In this document: positions 11,313-22,045 of the stretch, one piece after another
Position numbering within the stretch: the first letter of the stretch is position 1
How the letters are laid out: each line of letters opens with the position of its first letter
Source: Gnetum montanum
Lineage: Eukaryota; Streptophyta; Gnetopsida; Gnetales; Gnetaceae
Assembly: GCA_015680685.1 (NCBI GenBank)
Contig: MNCI01030241.1
Location: 180,807-244,806, forward strand
Length of the DNA: 64,000 bases
Reading direction: 5' to 3'
Notes under the pieces: generated by a model
Seen by the model: only the letters and a program-made list of their open reading frames with translations
Databases searched by the model: none
Told to the model about the DNA's origin: nothing
Made by a program: the position numbers and the translations under genes

Positions 11313-13518
11313 TAGCCCCACAACTGAATGAAAACTCATCCTTAAATGAACAAAAGAGGGAACAAGTTCTTTACAAAATATTGGGAAGGTATGGAATTAC
11401 TAACTAAATAACTAACACACAAACTAACTCAAACCAAACAAACAGATGCCATGTGACCAAGTGTATGGATTTACAATCTTTACAAAATTTTGTGTTCATG
11501 ATAACAAAATTGAACACCTTGACAAAAATTAACACCCACACCCCTCTTGGCACCTTGAAAACAAGGGAGAAGATTGAATAGTCTTGGAGAGATTCTATTG
11601 CATGGCTTCTGCTGCTTGCTTCTGGGATTGTTTAGGCTATTAACTCTTTCCCACTCTAATTTTCTTATTAGTCAGTTGGGACAATTTTGCTTCCAATCCC
11701 TTCTTTCCTTTTGGTGCCATTTGTGATCACAATAGAATCAAGGATTAGCATGGAATGTGTAACTTATAACATATAGGTACCTTGTCTCTCTTGGGCAGTT
11801 ACACTTGGCTAAGTTGTGATTATGGAAAATTGAATATTTTAATATTATTTTATTTCTATGGCTACCAAAGTTCATTGAAAGGGTTTAACCTCATAAATTG
11901 ATGATTTTAATGTTATTTCATTAGTTAAACCTTTGTGGAAGTTAGAGTGATTTTTTGTCGAAAACCTGTGTGGCCTCCACAACATAGAGCTTATCTTCAA
12001 TAGTGATAGGAATAAAAAATGAGGTAAACTGGTCAACCAATTGGAAAGTTATGCCTTTGGAAGATTCTGGGCTTTGAAAATTGTCAACATTAAAGGTAAA
12101 GGAAAAACAAGGAGTTTTAACACAACCTAAAGTTCTTGGAAAGCTAGAAAAGCTGTGAACACGATGAAATGCTTGAAGAGGGTTAGATAATTCACAATAA
12201 AAAGAGGTTTTCATTGGAGAACATTGGGAAGGAATGCATAAGTGGATGTCACCGATAAGGTGCACAAAGGATTTGATCGCAAAAAAATGCCTAAGGATAA
12301 AGAACCTAACTAGCCCAACCAAGAGGTGTGCAAGTGGATCCTTCCCAAAGCAGGCTCATGCCCTTAATGTCCTTGCATGCCTTCAAACCAAATATTTCAT
12401 GGAACCCATGGTTGATTAATGGTTTTGTAAAGTTAAGTACTAAATCCCATAAGACCCTACCTAGGAATTTTGACACATCAAACTAAGAAATTAAACAAAA
12501 CCATGAAAACTTGGCAGTGAGGTGAGTTTTGAAAAGTAGTAGTAGATGAAAGAGAAGGTGGAATGGAGTTTTGAATCATGGTCACATGAAGTCCCTTGTG
12601 GATCTAATGGTTAATATGATCCAATAAAGTCCATCCTTAGTCCAAATCAAAACCAACCACTTCCAGTGAGTTTGCATTGATACTCTCAGACTAGTCCACC
12701 CCCTTGAGATGCAGAAATACTCTCACAGACCAATCACCATTCCTTAAAGAGAAGAAAAGAGAAGTAGGAAGTGAGAAAGGGTCTTAGTTAGAGGGGACCT
12801 TCAAGCATGGGTAAAATATCTTTCTATTCCAATAATTAGTGCTTGTAGCCCATTATTGAGTCTAAAGGGTATGCTTTGAATTCCCATCATTTTTTCTTTG
12901 AGTTTTATGTTTTTATGATTTTTAGATAGGAATCACACCATGCAAAGACTTTTAGCTTCTTGTTATTGGTCGATAATAGAACAATGAGAAATCTATGAAA
13001 ACACTCATGCACTCAAGAGGGTAGGAAAGCATAGAGAACATTGAGTCCCCTTAAAGTCACACCCTTATCAATCCATTTAATCCTTACCAAGTTTGGAAAC
13101 TACCAAACTCACAAGTTTGTTAAAGGTTTTAATAAGGAAGTGACCTCATATTTCCAAAATAAGGAACACCATAGATTTTGTGGATGGGTGGATGGCGTGG
13201 ACTCACTACTTGTTTCATAAAAAAGAAACCATGTCTTAGTTATCAATACCAAAATTCAAAGATAGAATCTAGACATTAGTAATCAAATAACATTATAGTA
13301 CAAATGACCATCAATAGTAGCCACAGCTGCACTATGTCTTGTTGGCAAGAAAGAAAAAAGAAGACGGAATAAACACAAGAAAATCATAAGAGAAATTCAA
13401 CTTAAATAAAGTAAAATATACAAAAAAAATTATAAAATATGTAAGAAAGAGAAAAATGTACTAAATGATGTTGTAAAACAAAAAGATGTAAAAATAGAAA
13501 AGTGTAAAACAAAAAAGT
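11313..13518 (-). other. Long 3' region of the nested Tat-like element
   Basis: About 2.2 kb separates the integrase stop from the 3' LTR. This is where Athila-type elements carry an envelope-like ORF and many Tat elements carry long non-coding sequence. One 126-codon open frame is present (11942-12322, listed separately). The rest has no supportable gene. A block at 12327-12380 is conserved with the host element (3150-3200). The bases next to the LTR on the minus strand read GTTGTGGGGCTA, a weak candidate polypurine tract. Confidence 0.55.
11942..12322 (-). CDS. 126-codon ORF of unknown function downstream of integrase
   Basis: This uninterrupted minus-strand frame sits in the 3' region of the nested element, where all neighbouring genes are riddled with stops. 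The product is rich in Phe and Ser and includes FHRVHSFSSFPRTLG, FTFNVDNF and FIPITIEDKLYVVEA. There is no clear signal peptide or membrane segment. I do not recognise a domain. It could be the remains of an additional ORF in the env-like position, or an open frame that survived by chance. The host element shows no obvious equivalent frame at the matching place (2600-3100), which weakens the case for a real gene. Confidence 0.3.
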   Translation of the reverse strand: MVGLVRFFILRHFFAIKSFVHLIGDIHLCIPSQCSPMKTSFYCELSNPLQAFHRVHSFSSFPRTLGCVKTPCFSFTFNVDNFQSPESSKGITFQLVDQFTSFFIPITIEDKLYVVEATQVFDKKSL

Positions 13519-14800
13519 CTAAAAACTAAGGAGCCACTTTGTATAATCAAAATGGATGGCCATCTCCCCCATGACTGAGTTGGAAGGAGAAGATCCAAAA
13601 TACTGAGCATGCTTGTCCATCTGAGGAGGTGTTGCGATCATTGGCTCTCGTAGGCTCATGGAAAGGTTTGATTTTTTGTATGTTGACCAAAAATTTCTTA
13701 TTTGGGTTTTTAGGTTTGTATATTTACATGGCCCTAGAAGGAAAGGTTTCATAGATGATGTAAGGCCCTTCCCACAATGTCTGAAACTTAGTTCATTATG
13801 GCACATGTGTGGGGTTCCACTAAAGGACCTTGTCTCCTAGTTGAAATTTTACTTTCCTTATTTTAAGGTCATGACATTGCTTGTTGAATGCCTTATGTAA
13901 CTCGTTAGATGATAGGGCTACCAATCGGATCTTGTCTAGCAAGTTGAGGTTTATTAGTCTTTCTTTTTTTGCTAAACTTAGATCAAGGTCAAGATCACAA
14001 GCTGTTGAAAGTATACAAAGCTTGGATTGAATAAGAAGAGTTGGCAGTTTTTTGTACACTACCTTAGAGGGAGAATAGCCTATAGGGAGTTTCTAAGTGG
14101 AGCAGTAGGTCCAAAGGGCATCATTAAGTTTCATGATCCAATCTCTCCTATATTTGCTAACTATTCTTCTTAAGATATTAGTGATTTCCCTATTTATTAC
14201 CTCTACTTGACCATTGGCTTGGGGTGGTAGGGTGTTGTTAATTTATGTTCTACCCCCAAGCGTTGCATGAGCTTCTGCAAGGTAGTGTTTGTAAAGTGAG
14301 TACCATTGTTAGAAATAAGTGCACATGGCACCCCAAACTTGTTTACAACATGTTGTTGTATAAAATGAGCAACTATAGAAGATATACAATCAGTAACAAC
14401 TACTGCTTCTGGCCATTTTGTACAATAGTTAACAACAACTATGATGTATGCCTTTCCATTTGACATGGGTGTGATGGGACCCATGAAGTCAATGCCCCAG
14501 ATGTCGAAGGGTTCTAGTGATTAAATCCACTGCTAAGGTCCCTCCATATAAGTGGTCATCCCACCATCGCATTGACAATGTTCAAAAGAGCAGACGAATT
14601 GGTAAGCATCCTTGAAGAATGTTGGCCAATAATACCCTATCATTAGGATCTTAATGATTATGTGTCTCCCAGCATAGTGGCCCCCACAAGGACCCTCATG
14701 AGCATCTTGGAGAATTCATAGTTGATCAACATCAAAAACACACCAATGAACTAGGCCATCAGCACACACCTTGTAAAGGTGTTCATTAATCTCCATGAAG
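13519..14800 (-). pseudogene. Integrase of the nested Tat-like element
   Basis: Domains in minus-strand order: the zinc-binding H2C2 region near 14580-14700 reads HEGPCGGHYAGRH, then GYYWPTFFKDA and CSFEHCQC. The catalytic core begins GIDFMGPITP near 14500, followed by YIIVVVNYCTKWPEAV. The second-Asp region reads ALISNNGTHFTN and the helix region reads KLTTPYHPKP. The C-terminal part includes KFQLGDKVL (13820-14059) and a GPY/F-like LWEGPYIIYE. The frame continues to the stop at 13519. Integrase would insert the DNA copy into the genome. The second catalytic Asp is Asn here, as in the host copy, and several frameshifts are present, so it is inactive. Confidence 0.82.
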
Positions 14801-14999
14801 CATTTGGCCTAGTGAAGAAATTGTTGTTTCTTTATACTATTCTACTCTTATGGCATCTACTAAGTGAGAAGATAGGTGAGAATGATTTCATATCAATTAG
14901 GCTCATTGGACACTTGTTCATTTATAGCCCCAACAAAGAGTATTTCATCAAGAAATTAATTAAAAAGTGAGTTTTCCTCCTCTTTATTGTCCCATCTCA

Positions 15000-16240
15000 A
15001 CTAAGACAAATAGTCAACAATCACATTCTCGGTTTCCTTTCGATCTACCATCATGAGCTCAGTTCCTACAAGATCATAAGCCACCATATGATATGGGGGA
15101 TGACCATTGGTTTTTTCATGAGGAAGAAAATTGCACTATGGTCTATGTGCACAAACAAATTGTACCTAAGCACATAGTGTCTGAATTTCTCCAAGGCAAA
15201 CACTACTATCATCAATTCTTTCTCTATTGTGGTGTAATTTAGCTGTGCACCCATAATGCTTCAGCTTATGTAGTGGATGTATTAAGGATGTTTCTAATCA
15301 TCCAACTACATAAGCATGGCTCCCAAGGCATAATTTGATGCATCTATCATGATGTGAAATAGTCTAGACCAATCAGGTGCTCATAGAATTGGAGTTTCTA
15401 CAAGCTTCTACTTGAGTTGCTATAATGCATTCTCATGTTCCTCAGTCCAAACAAATGGAGCATCCTTCTTTGTCATCTCTACCAAAAATTTAGTAATTTT
15501 AGAGAAATTCTCTATGAAGCACCAATAGTAGCTAGTGTGACCAAGGAATGATTAGATATCTTTGATATTTTTTTATTAACAAGTAATTCCTTGGATGACT
15601 CTTATTTTCTTAGGATCCACCTCAATCCCTTTTTCAAATATTCTATGCCCTAAAACAATGCCTTCCTAAACCATCAAGTGGCTTTTTTGCTAGTTGAGCT
15701 AAAGGTTTATCTCCACACACCTTTTTAGTACTTGCTCAAGGTGGTCCAAGGCTTACTCAAATGTAGTGCCATAGGTGGAGAAGTCATCCATGAAGACTTC
15801 CATCCCGCTACCAATCTACTATCGAAAGATGCTCAAGACAAGGCATTGGAAGGTTGCGGGAGCATTGCATCGACCAAATGACATCTTTCTATATGCAAAA
15901 GTTCCTCAGGGACTCATGAATGTTGTTTTGGCATAATATTTGGGTGCAAGCTGGATTTGGTTATAGCCACTATAACCATCCAGAAAGATGTAAAATCAAT
16001 GCCCATGAATGGTATCCAACACCTAGTTCACAAATGGCAATGGAAAATGATCCTTGTAAGTCACAGTGGTCAACAACCTAAAATCGATACAGATCCTCTA
16101 TTTGCCATCTTTCTTTGGCACTATCACCAATTGGCTAATCCACTCACTATCTACAATGGGATAAATGAACCCTACCTTTAGGAGTTGTTCAATCTCCTCT
16201 TTAACAATCTACTTGAGTTTGGTGTATAACCATCATTGCG
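15000..16240 (-). pseudogene. Reverse transcriptase-RNase H of the nested Tat-like element
   Basis: Minus-strand blocks in order are QLVIVPKKDGK, then ICIDFRLLTTVTYKDHF, FLDGYSGYNQIQLAP (near 15949-15987), GTFAYRKMSFGRCNAPATF, and the catalytic box VFMDDF (15780-15797). Next come EGIVLGHRIFEKGIEVDP and SFLGHTSYYWCFIENFSKI. The RNase H reads FHIMIDASNYALGAML, then AQLNYTTIEKELM, ALEKFRHYVL and VHIDHSAIFFLMKKP (15066-15254). There is no second, archaeal-type RNase H before integrase. The direct KDG-to-CID spacing and the HSAI-FLM-KP motif favour Tat over Athila. In-frame stops are scattered throughout. Confidence 0.85.
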
Positions 16241-16700
16241 ACTACCTCTTTGGCTACATGAAAGGATCTGTATAGATGTAGTGTTGGCATATCCTAGGAT
16301 AAATTCTAGTGAGTTTATGATATGACCAAGCAAAGGTTGTTGATCACTTGTTAACCACCTTCAACGACTTCTCTTTTTATTCAAAAGCAAGATTGGCATT
16401 GATTATCATCAACTTTCCATTATTTAGAAAAGTATATTCCATGTCGACAAGAAGAGTTTTCAACTTTAGGGGCTCCTATTTAAATCTCTCATGGACTGAT
16501 TTGCCAACTCAAGACAAATGTTGCTCTTCTTGAGTGGAGGTGGAGGTAGGTTCTAGGCTTTATACATATCATAAGAAATCAAATTCACACCAAAACTTAA
16601 GTCCAAAAGAGCCTTGCAAGGCTTATTCCCAATGATTTATAGGTAAATAAGGGGACTCCCAAGATCAAATCTTTTCCTGGGAAGGTGGCCAGCCTTAATC
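16241..16700 (-). pseudogene. Protease-linker remnant of the nested element
   Basis: The position between gag and RT and its alignment with 7759-8700 of the host element identify it. Minus-strand stops are frequent and I could not find a clean D-S/T-G. The stretch 16355-16440 is the best match to the host linker (7850-7940). The open frame on the plus strand at 16348-16533 is a shadow. Confidence 0.45.
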
Positions 16701-19410
16701 CAATTGATTACTGCATGGGCTAAAATGACGGTATGCACTTTGAGAGGTGTTTGATTTGAAGGGGACTTGAAGGACGTAGATGCAAAGGATGAGGGAGAAG
16801 CAGGGCTATCGGTTGTGTATGTCTAAGAGCTTTGTAAGATTGTTGGTGTAGAAGATGGATCTTTTTTGGGATTTTTTTCTGAACCACTTAGTTAAAGAGT
16901 TGACTATAAGTTAATAGCCCTTGTGGCATTATGTTGCTATGGCTGGGTTGGAATTTCATCCTAAATTGATGAAGCATGTGGTAATTAAGTTGAGGGTGGA
17001 GGAACATGTGTAGAAGGATGAGGAGGGTAGTGAGGAAATGGGGATTTTCCTCTTGGAGATTAAGCTCTGTAGTATTTAGGAGGGTAGTCGTGATGTTGGA
17101 ATGAAGCATGACTAGAAGAGGTACATGGAGAAAATGGGTTGCTAAACATAGTAACCATATGAATCAAGCTATCAATAAGGGTATTGCTGCCTTAGTGGTG
17201 GCATCCCCCATGACTATGGATGCTACCACTACCAATACTAATAAGATTGTGGTGGAGCTCCACTCAGATAGTAGGCTTTTTTTTTATGAAATAACCTACA
17301 ATTGCCTTGAGGATAAGACAACCTTCTAGGTGCTTGCCTTCTAACCAATCTAGGATTTAGAGCATACACCCTAAACTCCTGCAAGTGTGACAAAATAGGA
17401 CAACATCCTTTAGAATGTTCATAGTGGTAGATGTCACACCCACCATTATCATCTGATTTGGACTCCACAACCTCCTCCACTATAGCAGCCTTGCCCTTAT
17501 CCCTTTGGTAGGCACATTCAGCTTCCTTCCTTCTCTTGCAATCATGATCACTACTTTGCTCTTTGGATTCCTCTGCTATTTTTAGAGTGGTCTGGAACTT
17601 TTCATCCAAAGAGTCTCATATTTTATATACCTTGGCTGAAATTTCATAAACATATTTTTGAATTAGTAAGGTCTTTCACTGCACCACCTCATCAAGTGCT
17701 GGCTCCTCCTCATTGTCACAAAATCAGACCTTCCTTTTGCAAATGGAAGGATCCTGGTTATACTCCTCTGCACTTTTCCTTTTTCTCAACTCTCCATTTT
17801 GTTTGGCAACCTACTCAATTAGTATTTGAATCAGATGAACCCTTAGTTTTGAAAGTTTCCCTTGGGCCTAGATCTAAAGATTTCTTCGTGTTTTTGTGCA
17901 AAGCCCATCGATGACATGGCAGAGCTATTCCCTTTGAGAGTAACCACGGCCAGGACATTGGTGTAAGAGAGAGTAGTACCTACCCATGGCTACATCCAAG
18001 GGTTCATGTATTTTCTATTTCCAACCTTGGATCGACTTTATCAATTTGGACACTTAGGAGTACGTTTGATACTTATCATTGAAGAGTTCAAGTATCATAC
18101 TCTAGTGACGAATTAATTCTAGCTCTAAGGACCAGTACCAAGTTTTTAGCTTTGATGAGCGTCCTTGAAAACAGCTTTAATTTTTTCCATTCGTTCACCA
18201 TTGTCTATAAGGAACATGCATCAGGAAAGGCTTGAAGATCATTCTATGGATTTGAGTTGTATTCCCCTTTGAACTTGGGAATATTTTTCATATTCAACCA
18301 CTTGATTCTGCTATCTTTCACATGCCTTGTTGGAATTCTCACTACCTCTGTGATGTTTAGCATGTTTCAAGTCACAGGAAAAGGCTCATCATGGTCATAG
18401 CCTGTATGATGGCCATAATGCCCATGATGTGCTCTACTATCCCTTCTTTTATGATGGTGGGCCTCCCTTGATTGCCCATGCCCCTGGTCTCGATTAGTCC
18501 CGTGGGCCCTACAATCATCTCTATCTCATCGATCACCTACATCACGATCACTTTCTCTATGGCTATAGTCAGAGCTAGAGGAGGAAGAAGAGAATGATGA
18601 AGGTGAAGAAGAAGGAGGACTAACACCACCACAGTGCCTACCACCCCATCTTCTGTGGTCATAGCCATGATCATCATCATAATGCTTGTCCTTGTCCCTG
18701 CCATGACTCCCACCTTTGGATCCCCCATGATTATGGGACTCATTCTTGCCTAAACTAGGATTATTTATAGTGGACTATAAATTCTAATTTAATCCCCCTT
18801 CATTGAAACCAAGGGGAGGTGAATCAATGAATTGAGAACTCCTAGTGAAGGGATCCTCACTATCTTTTTAGCCCAGCAAGAATAAGGGGTTATTAAACCA
18901 TTTCTCCTTCAAAGTTTCATAGCACTGCTCCTATTGTTGATCTCTTTTGTGTTGTGCCTTAGTGGGATGGTAATCCTGATAGTAGTGATCTTGCACAATG
19001 TATTCAACATTGAGCCCCTAGATGCCCAACCTCATAAGAGTTTGGTGTAGCATCGCAGGAATTGATCAATCTGGCAGCAACACAATGTTGCCTTCCATGG
19101 CCCTCCACTGCAACTATTCATCTTGATGTAGGATAAAGGTGAAGTCTAGCACATAACCATTGGGATGAGTATATACCACTTTACATTGTTGGGGCACTGG
19201 CAGATTTGACCATTCATTCCTTTGTTGATTGGATGTATGCTCAAACCTCGATGGAGAATCATCCTTGTGAAACAAAGACATCTTTAGATTAGGAGAAAAT
19301 ACTAGTGTGCTTTTACAATTATTATTATTATTATGAATGATTGCAACTTTAAGGTTCATTACAACGACTTGAATAATTTTCACTAAGTTCTAGATAGTGC
19401 ATGTAGCTAA
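16700..19410 (-). pseudogene. gag of the nested Tat-like element
   Basis: The N-terminal side (19114-19200) reads VPQQCKVVYTHPNGYVLDF, then FILHQDE and IPAMLHQTLMRLG. The middle (18440-18770) encodes a basic, His/Arg/Asp-rich tract with a serine run (SPPSSSPSSFSSSSSS), perhaps an RNA-binding region. The C-terminal side (17238-17609) encodes a Lys/Glu-rich coiled-coil-like stretch ending in KGKAAIVEEVVESKSDDN, then IYHYEHSKGCC and RRQAPRRLSYPQGNC. No zinc knuckle could be seen. The same order is found in the host element (20224-21190 plus 8700-10454) and partly in 430-2930. Stops and frameshifts break it. Confidence 0.65.
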
Positions 19411-19416
19411 CTAAAG

Positions 19417-19434
19417 TCCTCAGCAACAGCACCA
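19417..19434 (-). other. Primer-binding site of the nested element
   Basis: One base inside the 5' LTR end the minus strand reads TGGTGCTGTTGCTGAGGA. It resembles the TGGCGCCGTTGCCGGGGA type of primer site used by Athila/Tat elements and usually ascribed to tRNA-Asp. It is decayed at four or five positions. The host element has the same site in a better state at 21195-21212. Confidence 0.65.
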
Positions 19435-19435
19435 A

Positions 19436-20223
19436 TGATAAGCGATGAGTATACGCTATGCCCAACCATACGAATCACTAGCATTCACTTAGCAATCTGG
19501 TCGAATTATGTAGACTTTAACTCTCTAAGTACATTGGTTTCTCAGAAGTGAATCTAACCATTGTAATCATTGTCTTCTCAGTTCCACTTGTGAGTGTATG
19601 GTTAAGTGTAACTAAGGCATATGATTTTTATCATTTTATCTTTTATGAATTAAGTTGCCTAAGAATAAGAATAAAGTAATTAAATGCTTAATTAATTTAA
19701 TAACTAGCTAACACTTAACTAATCCTAACATAAGCATCGGTTCCAACTTTTTGTACACATCCTGAACACATTATAGCACCACTGGGTTACTAAGCGTTAA
19801 ACGTATGCTCGAAGTGGTTGTGTTTATGTTTGCTATTTAATTGATATTAATTACTTAGTTAAAATTCATTAAAGTAGACTACAAGAATATTAAATGCATA
19901 TAGAAAACATGAATCTATTCCAAGTGTTGTAAGGTTTGATCAGAATAGCTCATCTTTATTGTTGTTCACACTGTCATGCTCAAGTACATCAATGCTCAAA
20001 TAAAAACTTGTACACTTCTTTGACTCCTACTACGGACACTTAGAAAATATTCTAACTCTAGGGAAAACAAACTGCAAGAGCTTCACTACCAACTAATGGA
20101 AAGATGCTTAAATCATGCACTAAAATGTTGTATTTATAGGTCAACATGTATCCTGTAATATCAAATATTTGATAACACATCATGGGCTCCAATATCAAGG
20201 CCTGACAAAAAAATGATTCATCA
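19436..20223 (-). repeat. 5' LTR of the nested Tat-like element (788 bp)
   Basis: It starts TGATAAGCGATG and ends GATTCATCA. It is the partner of 10455-11312 in the same orientation. A minus-strand TATAAATA box is at 20131-20138. The R-region block TAGAATATTTTC...GTAGTAGGAGTC lies near 20029-20070 on the minus strand. A primer-binding site follows directly at its internal edge. Confidence 0.85.
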
Positions 20224-21190
20224 TCATGGTTCTTATCATATCATGTCTTCCTTGGCATTGCCTATGCCTCCCTTCATGATGGTACACATCTACTTGTTCA
20301 CATCTAGCTTCATTTCTACCATCCCTACGATGGTTCCTTCAATCATCTTCATCTTGCCTATGATCATTTCTCCTCTTATCTCAGCCATGTTCACCCTCAT
20401 TAGAGCCTGACAATGAGGATGAAAATGATAAGAATCAAGAAATGAAAGAGTTATGCTAACTTGCTCTCATTTGGTCATCTATTTGATGCTCTTTGATTTG
20501 TCTACCAAAAGACCTTGGCCTTGAGGCCCCCATTGTTTTAGGTCATGTCCTTTCCTTACCTTGGTTACTGGCCAAGGCTCATGGTAACCAAGGATGATTT
20601 ATATCATCTCCTTAGGAGGTGGAGGATTCTAGTATTGAGATCTACCCAATTGGTAATCAGTAACCTTCTTTTTTTACTATGATGTTAGAAGAATTGAAGT
20701 CTCCTTCCCTTTGGAAACCCCATAACAAGGCTCCATGAATCAATCATTGCGTAATTAGCACTTTATGGGTTTGTAATATTGGAGATCTCATCAACTAGTT
20801 TGTAGTTTGAGGTTATTACTTCAAGCCCTAATCTCATTAGTGCTACCATGAGCATTGATGGCATTGATCGATGAGGTGACAACACAATGTTGTTCTTCAA
20901 GTCTTTTCATCGCATCTGTTCATCTTGATGAAGTATGAATGTAAATCCTGGATGATAAGGATTTGGATGTTTGTAGACTATTTTTACTTCTTATGGCACA
21001 TCATCCTTGTATTTCTGTCATGTCCTTTAGTTGCATCATCGGTAGGTGGGGACTCTACCCTACAATAAGACGACATTATTAATTCACAAGTGTGCCTTAG
21101 AATAAATATTGTTATTTCTAGGAAATGATAAATTGTGTTAAGTTCTAACAGTGATCCTAGAATAATCTTAGCTATCTAAAACACTAACAT
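20224..21190 (-). pseudogene. N-terminal part of gag of the host Tat-like element
   Basis: The minus strand near 20900-20990 reads KIVYKHPNPYHPGFTF, then HQDEQMR and IVLSPHRSMPSM. This matches the N-terminal gag block of the nested copy (19080-19200). The left part (20224-20420) matches the Arg/His/Asp and Ser-rich tract at 18440-18700. The reading frame is broken. It is cut at 20223 by the LTR of the nested element and resumes at 10454. The plus-strand open frame at 20213-20410 is a shadow of this low-complexity tract. Confidence 0.65.
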
Positions 21191-21194
21191 CAAA

Positions 21195-21212
21195 TCCCTG
21201 GCAATGACGCCA
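21195..21212 (-). other. Primer-binding site of the host Tat-like element
   Basis: The minus strand reads TGGCGTCATTGCCAGGGA directly after the LTR end, with a one-base gap. This is close to the tRNA-Asp-type primer site of the Athila/Tat branch. It fixes the internal edge of the LTR at 21214 and the transcription direction as minus. Confidence 0.75.
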
Positions 21213-21213
21213 A

Positions 21214-22045
21214 TGATGAGTGGTAGAGTAATCCTACACCCAACCATACAAATCACAAAGGTTCATGCATGATCCAATTGAATTTCATGGACTTAGGACT
21301 AGACGAATGCCTTAGATAACCAAGCGTTAAGATGTTGATTGTTGTCTTCCCAATCACACTTGTGTAAGCTCAAGTTGTATGTTTAAATGTGACTGAAGCA
21401 CATGATGGTTTTTATTATTATTAAAAAATTTAAAAGACTAACATATTAAAATATTAAATTAATTAATCTAAATGTGGAGAAGTCATCTAAACTAGCCTAA
21501 GCATAAAGCATCTACTTCATACACATCTCGAATATGTACTAACATTGTTGAATTACCAAGTGTTCACTAAGCATTATTAAGTGTACTAAGCATTCACTAC
21601 TAGGTGTACTAAGTGTTCATTACTGGGATGAAACACTAGTTTGTTATGCTCAAAGTGGTCATGCTCATGTGTATTTACTTAAGTGTTGAATAATAAATTA
21701 TTTAACTAATAACATGGGAAAGTAAATCAACATTAATAGTAAAGTGCAAGAAAATAAATCAAAATGCTAATTCAAGTGTTACAATTCAAGAAACAAATAT
21801 TGTTGTCATGCACATGTCCAAGTACATAATGCACTTGAACAAAACTCTGTACAATTTGTTTAATCTACACTATGGGTACTCTCTAACTTCTACAATGTGA
21901 AACTACAAAAGTCTAGCTAAGGAAATGACTAAAAGATGTCATAAATGCAATATGTGCATGCATTTATATAGGCAAGAACAAAAAACGTTAACAAATATAC
22001 ATCGACACATCATAGGCTATATCAATAAATACTCGATACCCATCA
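21214..22045 (-). repeat. 5' LTR of the host Tat-like element
   Basis: It begins TGATGAGTGGTAGAG, the same terminus as the solo LTR read in the other direction, and ends near CCCATCA at 22045. A minus-strand TATATAAA box lies at 21963-21970, and upstream of it are decayed GATA/TATC motifs. An internal CACTAAG/TGTTCA repeat occurs near 21555-21625. The right end is less certain (about 10 bp) because no second LTR copy of this element is present. Confidence 0.7.

Larger units (their letters stand above)
10455..20223 (-). mobile_element. Nested Tat-like Ty3/gypsy element with both LTRs
   Basis: The 5' LTR (19436-20223) and 3' LTR (10455-11312) are in the same orientation. They align over nearly their whole length, roughly nine bases in ten in the blocks I compared. 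They bracket a primer-binding site, gag, protease, RT-RNase H, integrase and a long 3' region, all on the minus strand. The element sits inside gag of the host element. The flanking 5-mers (ACATA and TCATG) do not match, so the target duplication has decayed or the ends have shifted. The copy is non-autonomous now because every ORF is broken. Confidence 0.85.
2940..22045 (-). mobile_element. Host Tat-like Ty3/gypsy retrotransposon, interrupted twice
   Basis: Reading the minus strand from right to left gives a 5' LTR (21214-22045), primer-binding site (21195-21212), first part of gag (20224-21190), nested element (10455-20223), rest of gag (8700-10454), protease (about 8240-8700), linker, solo LTR (6942-7758), RT-RNase H (about 5700-6941), integrase (4256-5600) and 3' non-coding region (2940-4255). 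The two gag parts join to within about 30 bp when aligned on the intact order in the nested element (its 18410-18440). That is why I treat them as one element. No 3' LTR was found. Every domain carries stops and frameshifts, so the copy is dead. The lineage call rests on the RT style (MDDF, FLMNKP-like RNase H) and a tRNA-Asp-type primer site, both typical of the Athila/Tat branch. Confidence 0.75.
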
